Shown here piece after piece: positions 34,871 through 46,247 of a DNA stretch of 64,000 bases. The position numbers and the translations under genes were made by a program. Origin of the DNA: Fusobacterium gastrosuis (GTDB lineage: Bacteria > Fusobacteriota > Fusobacteriia > Fusobacteriales > Fusobacteriaceae); NCBI RefSeq assembly GCF_900095285.1, contig NZ_LT607734.1, positions 682,001 through 746,000 on the forward strand, in the 5' to 3' direction. The stretch's first letter is position 1. The number at the start of each line of letters is the position of its first letter. The notes under the pieces were generated by a model. It searched no databases. It was given only the letters and a program-made list of their open reading frames with translations, and was not told the DNA's origin.

Positions 34871-34899
34871 TTGACAAATGTAGAATTATATTATAAAAT
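34871..34899 (+). promoter_or_regulatory. promoter of the pyr operon
   Basis: TTGACA (34871-34876) and TAAAAT (34894-34899) have 17-base spacing, 26 bases after the ribBA stop and directly before the PyrR-binding leader. Confidence 0.7.
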
Positions 34900-34912
34900 A
34901 TTAAAAATTAAA

Positions 34913-34950
34913 ATTCCTTTTAAGTAAGTCCAGAGAGGCTAACAAGGGTT
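34913..34950 (+). promoter_or_regulatory. PyrR-binding anti-antiterminator in the pyr leader
   Basis: The leader contains AGTCCAGAGAGGCT (34927-34940), the consensus loop recognised by PyrR, enclosed by CCTT and AAGG arms. In Gram-positive bacteria UMP-bound PyrR stabilises this hairpin and so promotes formation of the downstream terminator. Confidence 0.9.
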
Positions 34951-35002
34951 ATATATAAAACGAAGTATAAAGAGTTTTTTATATTTATATTTTTGTGTAT
35001 TC

Positions 35003-35032
35003 AACCTAAGGTCCATGGCTTTAGGTTTTTTT
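35003..35032 (+). terminator. attenuator terminator of the pyr leader
   Basis: AACCTAA/TTAGGTT (35003-35009 and 35021-35027) is followed by a T-run to 35032. It lies between the PyrR site and pyrR, completing a classic transcription attenuator. Confidence 0.85.
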
Positions 35033-35059
35033 ATTTTAAAATAAGTATAGAGGTATGAG

Positions 35060-35581
35060 ATGAAAATTTTATTAGATGAAATAGGAATAAAAAAGTCAAT
35101 AACTAGAATATGCTATGAAATTATTGAAAGAAATAAAGAGATAGAAAATATTGTGCTTCTTGGGATAAAAAGTAGAGGAGATATTTTAGCAGGAAGAATA
35201 AAACAGAGAATAGCTGAATTAGAAAATATAGAATTACCTTTAGAAATAATTGATATAACTTATTATAGAGATGATATTGATAGAAAAAATTTTAATTTGG
35301 ATATAAAAGAAGTAAAATTTAAAACAAATTTAACTGATAAAGTTGTTATTATTGTCGATGATGTACTATATACAGGTAGAACAATAAGGGCAGCTCTTGA
35401 TGCTATTTTAAATAATTCAAGACCTGCAAAAGTTCAGTTAGCATGCTTGGTTGATAGAGGACATCGAGAATTACCAATAAGGGCAGATTTTATAGGAAAA
35501 AATATTCCGACTTCGAGAGATGAAAATATAGAAGTTCATCTTTTGGAGTTCGATGGAGAAGAAAATGTGGTCATAGTTTAA
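35060..35581 (+). CDS. pyrR: bifunctional pyr operon regulator / uracil phosphoribosyltransferase
   Basis: The 173-residue phosphoribosyltransferase-fold protein has the PRPP loop VVIIVDDVLYTGRTIRAAL, close to the PyrR consensus, and GIKSRGDILAGRI near the N-terminus. It senses UMP and binds the AGAGAGG hairpin in its own leader to raise termination; many members also make UMP from uracil. It is the first gene behind the attenuator, so it is autoregulated. Confidence 0.95.
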   Translation: MKILLDEIGIKKSITRICYEIIERNKEIENIVLLGIKSRGDILAGRIKQRIAELENIELPLEIIDITYYRDDIDRKNFNLDIKEVKFKTNLTDKVVIIVDDVLYTGRTIRAALDAILNNSRPAKVQLACLVDRGHRELPIRADFIGKNIPTSRDENIEVHLLEFDGEENVVIV

Positions 35582-35592
35582 TGATATTTTTA

Positions 35593-35660
35593 CCTATTTA
35601 GAATGCCTAAGATTTTTATTTTAAGCCTTCTAAATAGGAAACTATTTGGGAGGTTTTTTT
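35593..35660 (+). promoter_or_regulatory. second attenuator-like structure between pyrR and pyrB
   Basis: Two mutually exclusive hairpins can be drawn. Hairpin 1 pairs CCTATTTAGAA (35593-35603) with TTCTAAATAGG (35628-35638). Hairpin 2 pairs CCTTCTAAATAG (35626-35637) with CTATTTGGGAGG (35642-35653) around a GAAA tetraloop, 12 pairs including two G-T wobbles, and is followed by seven T, so it is a terminator. Its 3' arm contains the GGGAGG ribosome-binding site of pyrB. No PyrR loop (AGAGAGG) is visible here, so the trigger is unknown. Confidence 0.65.
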
Positions 35661-36548
35661 ATGAAAAATTTATTTTCAATGGCAGATTTGACTGATATAG
35701 AAATAAAAGCTCTTATAAAGAGAGCTATTGAGTTAAAAAATGGAACTAGTCCACTAAAGAGAGAGGATTTGTATATTTCAAATTTATTTTTTGAAAATTC
35801 TACAAGAACTAAAAAAAGTTTTGAAGTTGCAGAAAGAAAACTGGGAATGAATTTAATAAATTTTGAAGCAGATACATCGTCTGTAAAAAAAGGTGAAACA
35901 TTATATGATACTTGTAAAACATTGGAAATGATAGGGATTGATATTTTAGTTATAAGGCACTCTCAAAATGAATACTACAAAGAACTAGAGAATTTAGGAA
36001 TACCAGTTATAAATGGTGGAGATGGAAGTGGAGAACATCCATCACAGTGTTTATTGGATTTAATGACAATTTATGAAGAGTTTGGGAAGTTTGAAAACCT
36101 AGATGTGGTTATAGCTGGGGATATAAAAAACTCAAGAGTTGCAAGAAGTAATCAGAAAGCCTTGACTCGATTAGGAGCAAAAGTAAAATTTATAGCACCT
36201 GAAATGTGGCAAGATAAAGGTTTAGGAGAATTTGTAAAATTTGATGATGTAATAGAAAATGTAGATGTCTGCATGCTTTTAAGAGTTCAACATGAAAGAC
36301 ATGAAGATGATAATAAAAGGAGTTTTTCAAAAGAGGATTATCATAGAGAATATGGATTGACAGTGGAAAGGTATTGGAAGTTAAAAAGTGATGCAATTAT
36401 AATGCATCCAGCTCCGGTAAATAGGGATGTGGAGATAGCAGATGAATTGGTTGAAGCTGAAAAATCAAAAATATTTGAACAAATGAGAAATGGAATGTTT
36501 ATGCGACAGGCTATTTTAGAATATATAATTGAAAAAAATAAACTTTAA
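35661..36548 (+). CDS. pyrB: aspartate carbamoyltransferase catalytic subunit
   Basis: A 295-residue enzyme that makes carbamoyl aspartate. The carbamoyl-phosphate loop is [14 protein letters not shown], and [11 protein letters not shown] is the aspartate-binding segment. The frame opens at TTG 35646, but this falls in the ribosome-binding site TTTGGGAGG, so ATG 35661 is the start. No pyrI regulatory gene is present. It follows a second attenuator-like hairpin pair and precedes pyrC by 16 bases. Confidence 0.95.
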   Translation: MKNLFSMADLTDIEIKALIKRAIELKNGTSPLKREDLYISNLFFENSTRTKKSFEVAERKLGMNLINFEADTSSVKKGETLYDTCKTLEMIGIDILVIRHSQNEYYKELENLGIPVINGGDGSGEHPSQCLLDLMTIYEEFGKFENLDVVIAGDIKNSRVARSNQKALTRLGAKVKFIAPEMWQDKGLGEFVKFDDVIENVDVCMLLRVQHERHEDDNKRSFSKEDYHREYGLTVERYWKLKSDAIIMHPAPVNRDVEIADELVEAEKSKIFEQMRNGMFMRQAILEYIIEKNKL

Positions 36549-36564
36549 AATAGTTGGAGGAAAG

Positions 36565-37842
36565 ATGTTATTAAAAAATGCTAAAATTTTAAAGAATGGA
36601 GAATTAGTTGAGAGTGATATTTTAATAGATGGAAATAAGATTAGTAAAATATCTAAAAATATAGATTGTTTTGATAAAAAAATTATAGATTTAAAAGGTA
36701 AATTTGTAACGGCAGGATTTATAGATGTACATGTACATTGGAGAGAACCTGGATTCAGCCAAAAGGAAACCATATTAACTGCGTCTAAAGCAGCGGCAAG
36801 AGGTGGATTTACAACAGTGATGACTATGCCGAATTTGAATCCTGTTCCAGACTCGATTGAAACATTAAAGAAACAACTTGACATAATAAGTTCAGACTCT
36901 TGTATAAGAGCTATTCCTTACGGAGCAATAACAAAGGAAGAGTATGGAAGAGAACTATCAGATATGGATGAGATAGCAAATGAAATATTTGCCTTTACAG
37001 ATGATGGTAGGGGAGTTCAAAGTGCAAATGTAATGTATGAAGCTATGTTAAAAGCGAGTAAATTGAATAAAGCAATAGTTGCTCATTGTGAGGATAATTC
37101 CCTTATAAGAGGTGGAGCAATGCATGAAGGAGATAAAAGTAAAGAGTTAAAAATTGCAGGAATACCATCTATATGTGAGTCAGTTCAGGTAGCAAGAGAT
37201 ATTTTATTAGCAGAAGCTGCAAATTGTCACTATCATGTTTGTCATATATCAGCAAAAGAATCTGTGAGAGCAGTTAGAGAAGGAAAGAAAAATGGAATAA
37301 AAGTCAGTTGTGAAGTAACTCCACATCATTTATTAAGCTGTGATGAAGATATAAAAGAAGATAATGGCATGTGGAAAATGAATCCACCACTTAGAGCAAG
37401 GGAAGATAAGAACGCTTTAATAGCAGGAATATTAGATGGAACGATAGATATAATAGCTACAGATCATGCTCCACATACACAAGCTGAAAAAGAAAGGGGA
37501 ATAGCTAAATCTTCATTCGGTATTGTTGGTTCAGAAACAGCTTTTGCACAGCTTTATACTAAATTTGTAAAAAATGATATTTTTTCTCTTGAATTATTAG
37601 TTAAGTTAATGTCAGAAAATGTTTCAAAATTGTTTAACTTACCTTATGGAAAGTTTGATGAAGGAGAGTTAGCAGATATAGTTGTAATAGATTTAGAAAA
37701 AGAAATTACAATAGATAGCATTAATTTTTTGGGAAAAGGGAAAAATACTCCATACAATGGAGAAAAAATAAATGGGATTCCGGTTTTAACTTTATTTGGT
37801 GGAGAAATAGTTTATGTAGATGAAGAAGAAATAAAATTATAA
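36565..37842 (+). CDS. pyrC: dihydroorotase
   Basis: The 425-residue class I dihydroorotase is an amidohydrolase with a binuclear zinc centre. Metal motifs are DVHVHWREPGF near residue 55, later His residues in AHCEDN and CHISA, and the catalytic ATDHAPH near residue 300. It cyclises carbamoyl aspartate. The frame extends upstream into pyrB (36529), but TTGGAGGAAAG before ATG 36565 and the family N-terminus MLLKNAKIL support 36565. Confidence 0.95.
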   Translation: MLLKNAKILKNGELVESDILIDGNKISKISKNIDCFDKKIIDLKGKFVTAGFIDVHVHWREPGFSQKETILTASKAAARGGFTTVMTMPNLNPVPDSIETLKKQLDIISSDSCIRAIPYGAITKEEYGRELSDMDEIANEIFAFTDDGRGVQSANVMYEAMLKASKLNKAIVAHCEDNSLIRGGAMHEGDKSKELKIAGIPSICESVQVARDILLAEAANCHYHVCHISAKESVRAVREGKKNGIKVSCEVTPHHLLSCDEDIKEDNGMWKMNPPLRAREDKNALIAGILDGTIDIIATDHAPHTQAEKERGIAKSSFGIVGSETAFAQLYTKFVKNDIFSLELLVKLMSENVSKLFNLPYGKFDEGELADIVVIDLEKEITIDSINFLGKGKNTPYNGEKINGIPVLTLFGGEIVYVDEEEIKL

Positions 37843-37868
37843 TAGAATTAAAATGAAAGGAGATGTAT

Positions 37869-38936
37869 ATGTTTAGTAAACAATTAATTTTGGAAGATGG
37901 AACAGTATATAAGGGATATGGTTTTGGAGCTGATGTAGAAAATGTTGGGGAGGTAGTATTTAATACATCAATGACAGGTTATCAAGAAACGCTATCAGAT
38001 CCATCATACAATGGGCAAATAGTTACATTTACATATCCTTTAATAGGAAATTACGGAATAAATAGAGATGACTATGAATCAATGAAGCCATGTATTAGAG
38101 GCATGATAATTGGTGAACTTTGCGAAAAACCATCTAATTTTAGATATGAATTGACTTTAGATGAAGTTTTAAAGGAGTTAAATATACCAGGAATTTATGG
38201 AATTGATACAAGAAGTTTGACGAGAAAAATAAGAACAAAGGGAGTTATAAAAGGTTGTATCAGAAGTATAAATGCAAATGTAGAGAAAGTAGTTGAAGAA
38301 TTAAAGAATACTAATCTACCAACTAATCAAATAGAACAAGTGTCAACTAAATCAATATCTCCAGCTATTGGAAGAGGAAAAAGGGTTGTGTTAATAGATT
38401 TAGGAATGAAAGTTGGGATTTTAAGAGAATTACAAGCAAGAGGTTGTGATGTAATTATAGTTCCTCATGATACGACAGCAAAAGAAATCTTAAAGTATAA
38501 ACCGGATGGAATAATGTTGACAAATGGACCAGGAGATCCTCAAGATGTTCCTAAGACGGTAGAAACAATTAAAGAATTAATAGGTAAGATTCCAATATTT
38601 GGAATATGTATGGGACATCAATTATTAGCATTAGCAGGGGGAGCAAAAACATATAAATTAAAATTTGGTCATAGAGGGGGTAATCATCCAGTTAAGAATT
38701 TAATTACAGGAAAAGTTGATATTACATCTCAAAATCATGGGTATGCTGTTGATATTGATTCTTTAAGAGATACAGATTTTGAATTAACACATATAGCAGT
38801 AAATGATAAAACTTGTGAGGGAATAAGGCATAAAAAGTATCCGGTTTTTTCAGTTCAATATCACCCAGAAGCTGCACCAGGACCACATGATTCAACTTAT
38901 TTATTTGATATTTTTATAAAGAATATGGAAGCTTAG
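37869..38936 (+). CDS. carA: carbamoyl-phosphate synthase small (glutaminase) subunit
   Basis: A 355-residue subunit. The N-terminal CarA domain has [21 protein letters not shown] (seen in shorter blocks), and the C-terminal class I glutaminase has [14 protein letters not shown] with the nucleophile Cys, plus [12 protein letters not shown] with the catalytic His and Glu. It supplies ammonia to CarB. Two ATGs occur; GGAG abuts the first (37863), so the second at 37869, six bases away, was chosen. It ends 10 bases before carB. Confidence 0.95.
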   Translation: MFSKQLILEDGTVYKGYGFGADVENVGEVVFNTSMTGYQETLSDPSYNGQIVTFTYPLIGNYGINRDDYESMKPCIRGMIIGELCEKPSNFRYELTLDEVLKELNIPGIYGIDTRSLTRKIRTKGVIKGCIRSINANVEKVVEELKNTNLPTNQIEQVSTKSISPAIGRGKRVVLIDLGMKVGILRELQARGCDVIIVPHDTTAKEILKYKPDGIMLTNGPGDPQDVPKTVETIKELIGKIPIFGICMGHQLLALAGGAKTYKLKFGHRGGNHPVKNLITGKVDITSQNHGYAVDIDSLRDTDFELTHIAVNDKTCEGIRHKKYPVFSVQYHPEAAPGPHDSTYLFDIFIKNMEA

Positions 38937-38946
38937 GAGGAATAAA

Positions 38947-41900
38947 ATGCCAAGAAGAAATGACATAAAAACAATATTAGTAATAGGATCAGGGCCAATA
39001 ATAATAGGGCAAGCAGCTGAATTTGATTATGCAGGAACGCAAGCCTGTTTAGCATTGAAGGAAGAGGGATATAAGGTTATACTTGTAAACTCAAATCCGG
39101 CAACAATCATGACAGACAAGGAAATCGCAGATAAAATATATATGGAACCATTAACAGTTGAATTTGTATCAAGAATAATAAGAAAAGAAAGACCAGATGC
39201 ATTACTTCCAACATTGGGTGGACAAATTGGTTTAAATCTAGCAGTTGCTTTGCATGAAAGTGGAGTTTTAGAAGAATGTGGAGTAGAAATTTTGGGAACT
39301 AAACTATATTCTATAAAACAGGCAGAGGATAGGGAATTATTTAGAAATTTGATGAATGAATTAAAAGAGCCAGTTCCAGAATCAGATATTGTTCATACTT
39401 TAGAAGAAGCACAAAAATTCGTAGCAACAATAGGTTATCCTGTAATAGTAAGACCTGCTTTTACAATGGGTGGAACAGGAGGAGGAATTTGCTATGATGA
39501 TGAAGAATTAAAAGAAATTGTGGTAAATGGACTTAATTATTCGCCTGTTAGACAATGTTTAATTGAAAGATCAATAGCAGGTTATAAAGAAATAGAATAT
39601 GAAGTAATGAGAGATGCTGCTGATACAGCAATAGTAGTATGTAATATGGAGAATGTAGATCCTGTTGGAATACATACAGGGGACTCAATAGTAGTTGCTC
39701 CATCACAAACATTAAGTGATAGAGAATATCATATGCTAAGAGATGTATCATTAAAAATAATTAGGGCATTAAAAATAGAAGGAGGCTGCAATGTTCAAAT
39801 AGCATTGGATCCAGATTCGTTTAACTATTATATAATTGAAGTTAATCCAAGAGTATCAAGATCGTCGGCACTTGCGTCTAAGGCAACAGGATTCCCAATA
39901 GCTAGAATAGCTGCTAAAATAGCAGTTGGATTAAGATTAGATGAAATAATAAATCCTGTAACAAATAATTCATATGCTTGTTTTGAACCATCACTTGATT
40001 ATGTTGTGAGTAAAATCCCAAGATTTCCATTTGATAAATTTGGTGATGGGGACAGATATTTAGGAACTCAAATGAAGGCAACAGGAGAAGTGATGGCAAT
40101 AGGAAGAAATTATGAAGAATCACTTTTAAAAGCCATAAGATCACTTGAATATGGAGTTCATCATTTAGGTTTGCCTAATGGTGATGAATTTACATTAGAA
40201 AAAATTATAAAGAGAATTAAGCTTGCAGGAGATGAAAGATTATTTTTTATAGGTGAAGCTCTTAGAAGAAATGTGACAGTTGAAGAAATTCATGAATACA
40301 CAAAGATAGATAAATTCTTTTTAGATAAATTTAAACATATAATTGATTTAGAAAGAGAATTAAAGGCTAGTGTAAAAGATATAAATTTATTGAAAAAAGC
40401 CAAAAAGTATGGTTTTTCTGATAAAATAATCGCTCATAGATGGGGACTGAAAGAGAGAGAAGTTTTTGATTTAAGACAAGAAAATCAAATTAAACCTGTA
40501 TATAAAATGGTAGATACATGTGCAGCTGAATTTGAATCAAATACACCTTATTTTTATTCAACATATGAAATGGAAAATGAATCTATAAGAACAGATAAAG
40601 AAAAAATTATAGTTTTAGGATCAGGACCAATAAGGATAGGGCAAGGTGTAGAGTTCGACTATGCAACTGTTCATGCAATAATGGCAATAAAAAAACTGGG
40701 TTACGAAGCAATAATAATAAATAACAACCCAGAAACTGTATCAACTGATTTTTCAATTTCAGATAAACTTTATTTTGAGCCACTTACAGAAGAGGATGTA
40801 ATGGCAATTATTGACTTAGAAAAACCACTGGGAGTAGTTGTACAATTTGGAGGACAAACTGCAATAAATTTAGCAGAAAAAATATCAAATCATGGGGTTA
40901 AAATTTTAGGAAGTTCTCTTGAATCAATAGATACAGCAGAAGATAGAGATAGATTTGAAAAATTACTATTAAATTTAAAAATTCCTCAACCTCTAGGGAA
41001 GACAGCCTTTACTGTTGAAGTTGCTTTAAAAAATGCAAATGAAATAGGTTATCCAGTTTTGGTAAGACCATCGTATGTTTTAGGCGGAAGAGCAATGGAA
41101 ATAGTTTATAATGATGAAGATTTAACAAAGTACATGAAAACAGCTGTCAATATAAATCCTGAGCATCCAGTTTTAATAGACAGATATTTAATTGGAAAAG
41201 AGATAGAAGTGGATGCTATTTGTGATGGAGATCATGTATTCATACCAGGAATAATGGAACATATAGAAAGGGCAGGAGTACATAGTGGAGATTCAATAGC
41301 TATATATCCGCCACAAAGTTTGTTACAGGTAGAAATTGATAAAATAATTGACTATACAAAAAAATTAGCTAGAGGTTTAAATGTAAAAGGACTTATAAAT
41401 ATACAATATGTTGCAACAAAAGATGAGGTATATGTACTTGAAGTAAATCCGAGAGCATCAAGAACAATTCCATTTATGAGTAAAATAACTGGGGTGCCAG
41501 TTGCAAATATTGCTATGCAATGTATCCTTGGTAAAAAACTAAAAGAGTTGGGATATGAAAAAGATATGGCTGATATACCTAGTATGGTTTCAGTAAAGGT
41601 TCCAGTGTTTTCATTCCAAAAATTAAAAAATGTAGATACAACACTTGGGCCTGAAATGAAATCAACAGGAGAGGTTATAGGAACAGATATTAATCTAGCT
41701 AAAGCTCTATATAAAGGTCTTACAGCAGCGGGAATAAAAATAAAAGATTATGGGAAAGTATTATTTACAATAGACAACAAGAACAAAGAGGCTTCACTTG
41801 GTATGGCAAAAAGATTTAATGAAATAGGGTATAGAATTTTAGCAACAGAAGGAACAGCAAAGTATTTTGAAGAACATGGTCTTAAGGTTGAAACAGTCGG

Positions 41901-42123
41901 TAAAATTGATAAGTCAGAATATTCAGTTTTAGATGCAATTTCTCAAGGGAATGTAGATATAGTAATCAACACTACAACAAAAGGAAAATCAAGTGAAAAA
42001 GATGGTTTCAAAATTAGAAGAAGAGCAACAGAAAATGGAATTATGTGTTTCACATCTTTAGATACAGTAAATGCACTTCTAAAAGTGATTGAAACTACTT
42101 CATTTAAGTTAGTATCATTATAA
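38947..42123 (+). CDS. carB: carbamoyl-phosphate synthase large subunit
   Basis: A 1058-residue protein with the two homologous ATP-grasp halves. The opening segment [24 protein letters not shown] is repeated in the second half as [21 protein letters not shown] near residue 555. The oligomerisation domain and the C-terminal MGS-like allosteric domain (about 930-1058) are intact. It makes carbamoyl phosphate for pyrimidines and arginine; control within the pyr operon suggests mainly pyrimidine use. AGGAGG precedes the ATG. Confidence 0.96.
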   Translation: MPRRNDIKTILVIGSGPIIIGQAAEFDYAGTQACLALKEEGYKVILVNSNPATIMTDKEIADKIYMEPLTVEFVSRIIRKERPDALLPTLGGQIGLNLAVALHESGVLEECGVEILGTKLYSIKQAEDRELFRNLMNELKEPVPESDIVHTLEEAQKFVATIGYPVIVRPAFTMGGTGGGICYDDEELKEIVVNGLNYSPVRQCLIERSIAGYKEIEYEVMRDAADTAIVVCNMENVDPVGIHTGDSIVVAPSQTLSDREYHMLRDVSLKIIRALKIEGGCNVQIALDPDSFNYYIIEVNPRVSRSSALASKATGFPIARIAAKIAVGLRLDEIINPVTNNSYACFEPSLDYVVSKIPRFPFDKFGDGDRYLGTQMKATGEVMAIGRNYEESLLKAIRSLEYGVHHLGLPNGDEFTLEKIIKRIKLAGDERLFFIGEALRRNVTVEEIHEYTKIDKFFLDKFKHIIDLERELKASVKDINLLKKAKKYGFSDKIIAHRWGLKEREVFDLRQENQIKPVYKMVDTCAAEFESNTPYFYSTYEMENESIRTDKEKIIVLGSGPIRIGQGVEFDYATVHAIMAIKKLGYEAIIINNNPETVSTDFSISDKLYFEPLTEEDVMAIIDLEKPLGVVVQFGGQTAINLAEKISNHGVKILGSSLESIDTAEDRDRFEKLLLNLKIPQPLGKTAFTVEVALKNANEIGYPVLVRPSYVLGGRAMEIVYNDEDLTKYMKTAVNINPEHPVLIDRYLIGKEIEVDAICDGDHVFIPGIMEHIERAGVHSGDSIAIYPPQSLLQVEIDKIIDYTKKLARGLNVKGLINIQYVATKDEVYVLEVNPRASRTIPFMSKITGVPVANIAMQCILGKKLKELGYEKDMADIPSMVSVKVPVFSFQKLKNVDTTLGPEMKSTGEVIGTDINLAKALYKGLTAAGIKIKDYGKVLFTIDNKNKEASLGMAKRFNEIGYRILATEGTAKYFEEHGLKVETVGKIDKSEYSVLDAISQGNVDIVINTTTKGKSSEKDGFKIRRRATENGIMCFTSLDTVNALLKVIETTSFKLVSL

Positions 42124-42153
42124 AATTAAGTTTATTTTTAAGGAGAATGATAT

Positions 42154-42963
42154 ATGAATGTAGAATATTGCAAGGTTGAAGAAAATATAAAAATTGCAAA
42201 AGATACATATAGAATGAAAATTAGAGGAAATTTTGTTAAAGAATGTAGAAATCCAGGACAATTTATAAATATTAGAATAGGAAATGGGAAAGAATTCATG
42301 TTAAGACGCCCAATATCTATTTCAGAAATAGATAGAGGGGAAAATTTAGTGACAATTATTTTTAGAATAAATGGAGAAGGAACTAAATTTTTAGCAGATA
42401 TTGAAAAAGGAAATGATATAGATATAATAGGACCTTTGGGAAGAGGATATGACATATTCTCTTTGACTAAAGGACAAACAGCACTTTTAGTAGGTGGAGG
42501 GATAGGAGTCCCACCACTATATGAATTAGCTAAACAATTTAATCAAAAGGGAGTTAAAACTATTCATATTTTAGGCTTTAATACAAAAGATGAAATTTTC
42601 TATGAAGAAGAATTTTCAAAGCTTGGAGAAACATTTATTTCAACTGTTGATGGTAGTTATGGAACAAAAGGATTTGTCACTGATGTTTTGAATGAAAAAG
42701 AAATAGCATTTGATAAATATTACAGTTGTGGTTCTATATCTATGTTAAAGGCATTAATAGCATTAAATGGGGATAAAGAAGGCTATATTTCTCTTGAAAA
42801 TAGAATGGCTTGCGGAATAGGTGCTTGCTATGCCTGTGTATGTAAAAAGGTAAAAAAAGAAAAGAAAAATGATTTAGTAAAATATGATGATAAAAAAGTT
42901 GAATATACTAGAGTTTGCTATGATGGACCTGTTTATAAGGTTGGAGATGTAGAACTAGAATAA
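42154..42963 (+). CDS. pyrK: dihydroorotate dehydrogenase B electron-transfer subunit
   Basis: The 269-residue FAD and [2Fe-2S] protein couples PyrD to NAD+. The FAD motif is MLRRPISISE, the nucleotide site is LLVGGGIGVPPLYELA, and the 2Fe-2S ligands are in CGIGACYACVCKK with a last Cys in RVCYDGPVY. It is the partner of a class 1B PyrD and lies 10 bases before it. AAGGAG precedes the ATG. Confidence 0.95.
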   Translation: MNVEYCKVEENIKIAKDTYRMKIRGNFVKECRNPGQFINIRIGNGKEFMLRRPISISEIDRGENLVTIIFRINGEGTKFLADIEKGNDIDIIGPLGRGYDIFSLTKGQTALLVGGGIGVPPLYELAKQFNQKGVKTIHILGFNTKDEIFYEEEFSKLGETFISTVDGSYGTKGFVTDVLNEKEIAFDKYYSCGSISMLKALIALNGDKEGYISLENRMACGIGACYACVCKKVKKEKKNDLVKYDDKKVEYTRVCYDGPVYKVGDVELE

Positions 42964-42970
42964 GGAGTAG

Positions 42971-43888
<918 letters not shown>

Positions 43889-43944
43889 AAGTAATTAGAT
43901 GGTATAATCATAAAGACAGAATTATGAAATGAGAGGGAAGATAA

Positions 43945-44868
43945 ATGCCTATAAAAGTTCAAAAAGATTTACCAGCAAGAAAAGAATTGGAAGCAGAAAA
44001 TATATTTATGATGGATGAAGAAAGAGCAACAAGTCAAGATATTCGTCCGTTACAAATACTTTTATTAAACCTTATGCCTGTAAAAGAAAAGACAGAGACA
44101 CAAATATTAAGAGCACTGTCTAATACACCATTACAAGTTGAGTGTACTTTTTTAATGCTAAGTTCTCATACAAGTAAAAATACTAGTCAAAGCCATCTAA
44201 ATAAATTTTATATAGAGTTTGATGAAATAAAAAATAAAAGCTTTGATGGTATGATAATAACTGGAGCCCCTGTAGAAAATTTAGAATTTGAAGAAGTAGG
44301 ATATTGGGAAGAGCTTTGCAAAATAATGAAATGGTCTAAAACTCATGTAACATCTACACTTCATATATGTTGGGGGGCTCAAGCTGGACTTTATTATCAT
44401 CATGGGATAAAAAAATACAAGATGGATAAAAAAATATCAGGAGTTTTTAATCATAAAGTAAATGACAGAAAAATTCCTTTAGTTAGAGGCTTAGATGACT
44501 GTATAAATTGTCCACATTCAAGATATACAGAAGTTACTAAAGAAGATATACTAAAAAATAATAACTTAAAAATTTTAATAGAAAGTAAAGAAGCTGGAGT
44601 ACTTTTAGTTACTGACAAGTTAGGAAAACAAGTTTTTATTCAAGGTCATCCAGAATATGACAGAATTTCTCTTGCTGAAGAATATCATAGAGATTTAGAA
44701 AAAGGAATTAATCCAGAAATTCCTCTAAATTATTATGAAAATGATGATATTAATACTAGACCTATGCTTACATGGAGAAATTTTTCAAATACATTATATG
44801 GAAATTGGTTAAATTTCTATGTGTATCAAGAAACACCGTATGAATTAAAAGAAAAAATAGAAGGATAA
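43945..44868 (+). CDS. metAA: homoserine O-acetyltransferase (MetA family)
   Basis: The 307-residue MetA-family protein acylates homoserine in methionine synthesis. The catalytic Cys142 lies in LHICWGAQAG, and the family His and Glu appear in FIQGHPEYDR. Position 111 is Glu (TGAPVE), the residue linked to acetyl-CoA use in MetA enzymes, whereas succinyl-CoA enzymes have Gly there. Hence acetyl rather than succinyl transfer is inferred. The gene is inside the pyr operon, 56 bases after pyrD and 11 bases before pyrF, with no promoter or terminator seen between. Confidence 0.92.
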   Translation: MPIKVQKDLPARKELEAENIFMMDEERATSQDIRPLQILLLNLMPVKEKTETQILRALSNTPLQVECTFLMLSSHTSKNTSQSHLNKFYIEFDEIKNKSFDGMIITGAPVENLEFEEVGYWEELCKIMKWSKTHVTSTLHICWGAQAGLYYHHGIKKYKMDKKISGVFNHKVNDRKIPLVRGLDDCINCPHSRYTEVTKEDILKNNNLKILIESKEAGVLLVTDKLGKQVFIQGHPEYDRISLAEEYHRDLEKGINPEIPLNYYENDDINTRPMLTWRNFSNTLYGNWLNFYVYQETPYELKEKIEG

Positions 44869-44879
44869 AAAGGAGTAAT

Positions 44880-45572
44880 ATGAAAAGAGAAGTAATAGTA
44901 GCTTTAGATTTTCCTAATTTAGAAAAAACTATGTTTTTTTTAGATAAATTTCATGGAGAAAAATTATTTGTAAAAATAGGTATGGAACTTTACCTACAAA
45001 ATGGTCCTGTTGTTATAGAAGAAGTAAAAAAAAGAGGCCATAAAATATTTTTAGATTTAAAGTTACATGATATTCCAAATACTGTATATTCTGCTGCAAA
45101 AGGATTAGCAAAATTTGATATAGATATTTTAACTGTTCATGCAGCTGGAGGCTCTGAAATGTTAAAAGGAGCAAAAAGAGCAATAACTGAAGTTGGGGCT
45201 AAAACTAAAATAATAGCTATAACACAGTTAACCTCAACAAGTGAAGAAGATATGCAAAGAGAACAAAATATTAAAACTACAATAGAAGAATCTGTTCTAA
45301 ATTATGCAAAACTTGCAAAAGAAAGTGGAGTAGATGGAGTTGTTTCTTCTGTTCTTGAAACTGCAAAGATTAGAAAACAAAGTGGAAATAACTTTTTAAT
45401 AATAAATCCTGGAATTAGATTAGAAGAAGACTCTAAAGGTGACCAAAAAAGAGTTGCCACACCAAATGTTGCAAAAGAAGAAGGAGCATCATATATAGTA
45501 GTAGGGCGTTCTATAACTTCGTCTGAAGACCCAGTTGGAAGATATAGAGTTATAAAAACGATGTTTGAGTAA
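44880..45572 (+). CDS. pyrF: orotidine 5'-phosphate decarboxylase
   Basis: A 230-residue TIM-barrel enzyme that converts OMP to UMP. The catalytic DxKxxD-type motif is FLDLKLHDIPNTV near residues 58-70, and VVGRSITSSEDP is the phosphate-binding end. The length fits the short bacterial type. AAGGAG lies before the ATG. It is separated from metA by 11 bases. Confidence 0.96.
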   Translation: MKREVIVALDFPNLEKTMFFLDKFHGEKLFVKIGMELYLQNGPVVIEEVKKRGHKIFLDLKLHDIPNTVYSAAKGLAKFDIDILTVHAAGGSEMLKGAKRAITEVGAKTKIIAITQLTSTSEEDMQREQNIKTTIEESVLNYAKLAKESGVDGVVSSVLETAKIRKQSGNNFLIINPGIRLEEDSKGDQKRVATPNVAKEEGASYIVVGRSITSSEDPVGRYRVIKTMFE

Positions 45573-45617
45573 AAGTATATAGTTATAAAATAATTTGTTT
45601 AAAAAAATGGAGGGAAA

Positions 45618-46235
45618 ATGCTAGATAGAGAAATTATAAATTCATTGTTAGAGATAAAAGCGGTTGAATTAAGAGTAGATAAGGAAAACTGGTTTACTTG
45701 GACATCGGGAATAAAGTCACCAATCTATTGTGATAATAGACTTACTATGTCTTATCCCAAAATTAGAAGACAAGTGGCAGAAGGTTTTGTAAAAAAAATA
45801 AAAGATTTATATCCAAATGTAGAATGTATAGTGGGAACAGCAACAGCTGGGATTCCTCATGCAGCTTGGATAAGTGATATAATGAATTTACCTATGCTTT
45901 ATGTTAGAAGTTCAGCAAAAGAACATGGGAAAACAAATCAAATTGAAGGTAAAATAGAAGTAGGGAAAAAAGTTGTAGTTATAGAAGATTTAATTTCAAC
46001 AGGAAAGTCATCAGTTATTGCTGCAAAAGCATTAAAAGAAGCTGGTTTTGAAGTATTGGGTGTTATTGCAATATTTAGTTATAATTTAGATAAAGCTAAA
46101 CAAAAATTTGATGAAGAAAAAATACCATTTAGTACACTTACAAACTATGATGTGTTATTGGAACTTGCAAAAGAGCAAGGTCTTATAGGTGAAAAAGAAA
46201 ATGAAATTCTTTTAAAATGGAGAAATGAATTATAA
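45618..46235 (+). CDS. pyrE: orotate phosphoribosyltransferase
   Basis: The 205-residue enzyme makes OMP from orotate and PRPP. The PRPP loop is KVVVIEDLISTGKSSVIAA, and the N-terminal segment FTWTSGIKSPIYCDNR is the family signature. GGAGGG precedes the ATG. It completes the set of genes for de novo UMP synthesis and is followed after 12 bases by a PHP phosphatase gene. Confidence 0.95.
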   Translation: MLDREIINSLLEIKAVELRVDKENWFTWTSGIKSPIYCDNRLTMSYPKIRRQVAEGFVKKIKDLYPNVECIVGTATAGIPHAAWISDIMNLPMLYVRSSAKEHGKTNQIEGKIEVGKKVVVIEDLISTGKSSVIAAKALKEAGFEVLGVIAIFSYNLDKAKQKFDEEKIPFSTLTNYDVLLELAKEQGLIGEKENEILLKWRNEL

Positions 46236-46247
46236 AAGGAAAAGAAT

